Below are positions 5,013 through 5,107 of a DNA stretch of 5,107 nucleotides, piece by piece (the stretch's first letter is position 1; each line of letters begins with the position of its first letter). Under the pieces are notes generated by a model. The model worked only from the letters and a program-made list of their open reading frames with translations. It did not search any database and was not told the DNA's origin. Location of the stretch: contig JAITQR010000066.1 of NCBI GenBank assembly GCA_031288815.1, positions 1 to 5,107 on the forward strand. The letters run 5' to 3'. Origin of the DNA: Treponema sp. (GTDB taxonomy: Bacteria > Spirochaetota > Spirochaetia > Treponematales > Breznakiellaceae). A program made the position numbers and the translations under genes.

Positions 5013-5029
5013 ATTCGGAGCGAAGGGTT
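5013..5029 (+). repeat. 17-bp direct repeat, copy 2
   Basis: This is an exact second copy of the sequence at 4966-4982. The bases after it differ from those after copy 1, so the tandem unit is not complete twice. Confidence 0.85.
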
Positions 5030-5047
5030 CGCGGGAGCCCGATGATG

Positions 5048-5079
5048 GGGATTTTTGCATATTTACGCAAAAGAGTCCC
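5048..5079. repeat. Second hairpin near the window end
   Basis: TTTTGC (5053-5058) pairs with GCAAAA (5067-5072) around an 8-nt loop. Beyond an asymmetric internal loop, GGGA (5048-5051) pairs with TCCC (5076-5079). No T tract follows. It may belong to the same repeat or element as the direct repeats. Confidence 0.45.
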
Positions 5080-5107
5080 TAAGCGTGACAGGCTCCTTGG
5101 GTATTCC

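Larger units (their letters stand above)
4947..5107. other. Non-coding tail with palindromic and direct repeats
   Basis: After the vWA stop I see no coding potential to the window end. The DNA holds a 17-bp direct repeat with a hairpin between the copies, and a second hairpin. It looks like part of a dispersed repeat or of a mobile-element end that continues past the window. Confidence 0.6.

Noticed and set aside
4966..5029. Direct repeats as a CRISPR array
   Set aside because: There are only two copies of 17 bp, the sequence between them is a hairpin rather than a spacer, and no cas gene is visible.
4446..5060. Minus-strand frame of 204 codons antisense to the vWA domain
   Set aside because: It opposes the MIDAS motifs and extends through the direct repeats; no motif of its own.

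Overview
The window looks like a chromosomal segment of a spirochaete. My best guess is a termite-gut or other host-associated Treponema, inferred from the gene mix, the moderately GC-rich coding style and the spirochaete-like secreted von Willebrand A (vWA) protein. No rRNA or other phylogenetic marker is present, so this is inference. I see no phage, plasmid or CRISPR genes.

Layout, left to right. (1) Positions 2-667, plus strand: the C-terminal half of a PLP-dependent O-acetylhomoserine sulfhydrylase (MetY type), cut by the window edge at its PLP lysine. A GC-rich folded region and a T8 tract follow it. (2) Positions 824-1780, plus strand: a NYN (PIN-like) nuclease domain fused to a C-terminal cold-shock-like RNA-binding domain. 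(3) Positions 1781-1967: the gap between convergent genes, holding an inverted array of 10-bp repeats that forms a strong hairpin. (4) Positions 3523-1968, minus strand: a two-gene operon. An HD-domain metal-dependent phosphohydrolase overlaps by an ATGA junction with a beta-phosphoglucomutase-like HAD phosphatase. (5) Positions 3524-3830: a divergent intergenic region rich in hairpins and palindromes, including a terminator-like hairpin on the minus strand. (6) Positions 3831-4946, plus strand: a secreted protein with a vWA/MIDAS domain whose secondary-structure order looks circularly permuted. (7) Positions 4947-5107: non-coding DNA with a 17-bp direct repeat flanking a small hairpin, and a second hairpin near the end, resembling a dispersed palindromic repeat or an insertion-sequence end.

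The genes do not form one pathway. The clear functional unit is the HD-HAD pair, two phosphohydrolases that are probably co-transcribed and translationally coupled; their substrates cannot be read from the sequence. The NYN-cold-shock protein suggests RNA processing or decay, and the vWA protein a periplasmic or surface adhesion or scaffold role.

The two observations most worth following are these. First, the apparent permuted vWA fold: elements that normally close the domain come before its first strand, and the protein stops just after the strand that normally precedes them. Second, each of the three genes expected to be first in its transcript has a -10-like hexamer ending 5-8 nt before its ATG and no Shine-Dalgarno, while the internal operon gene has a good one. 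That suggests leaderless transcripts.
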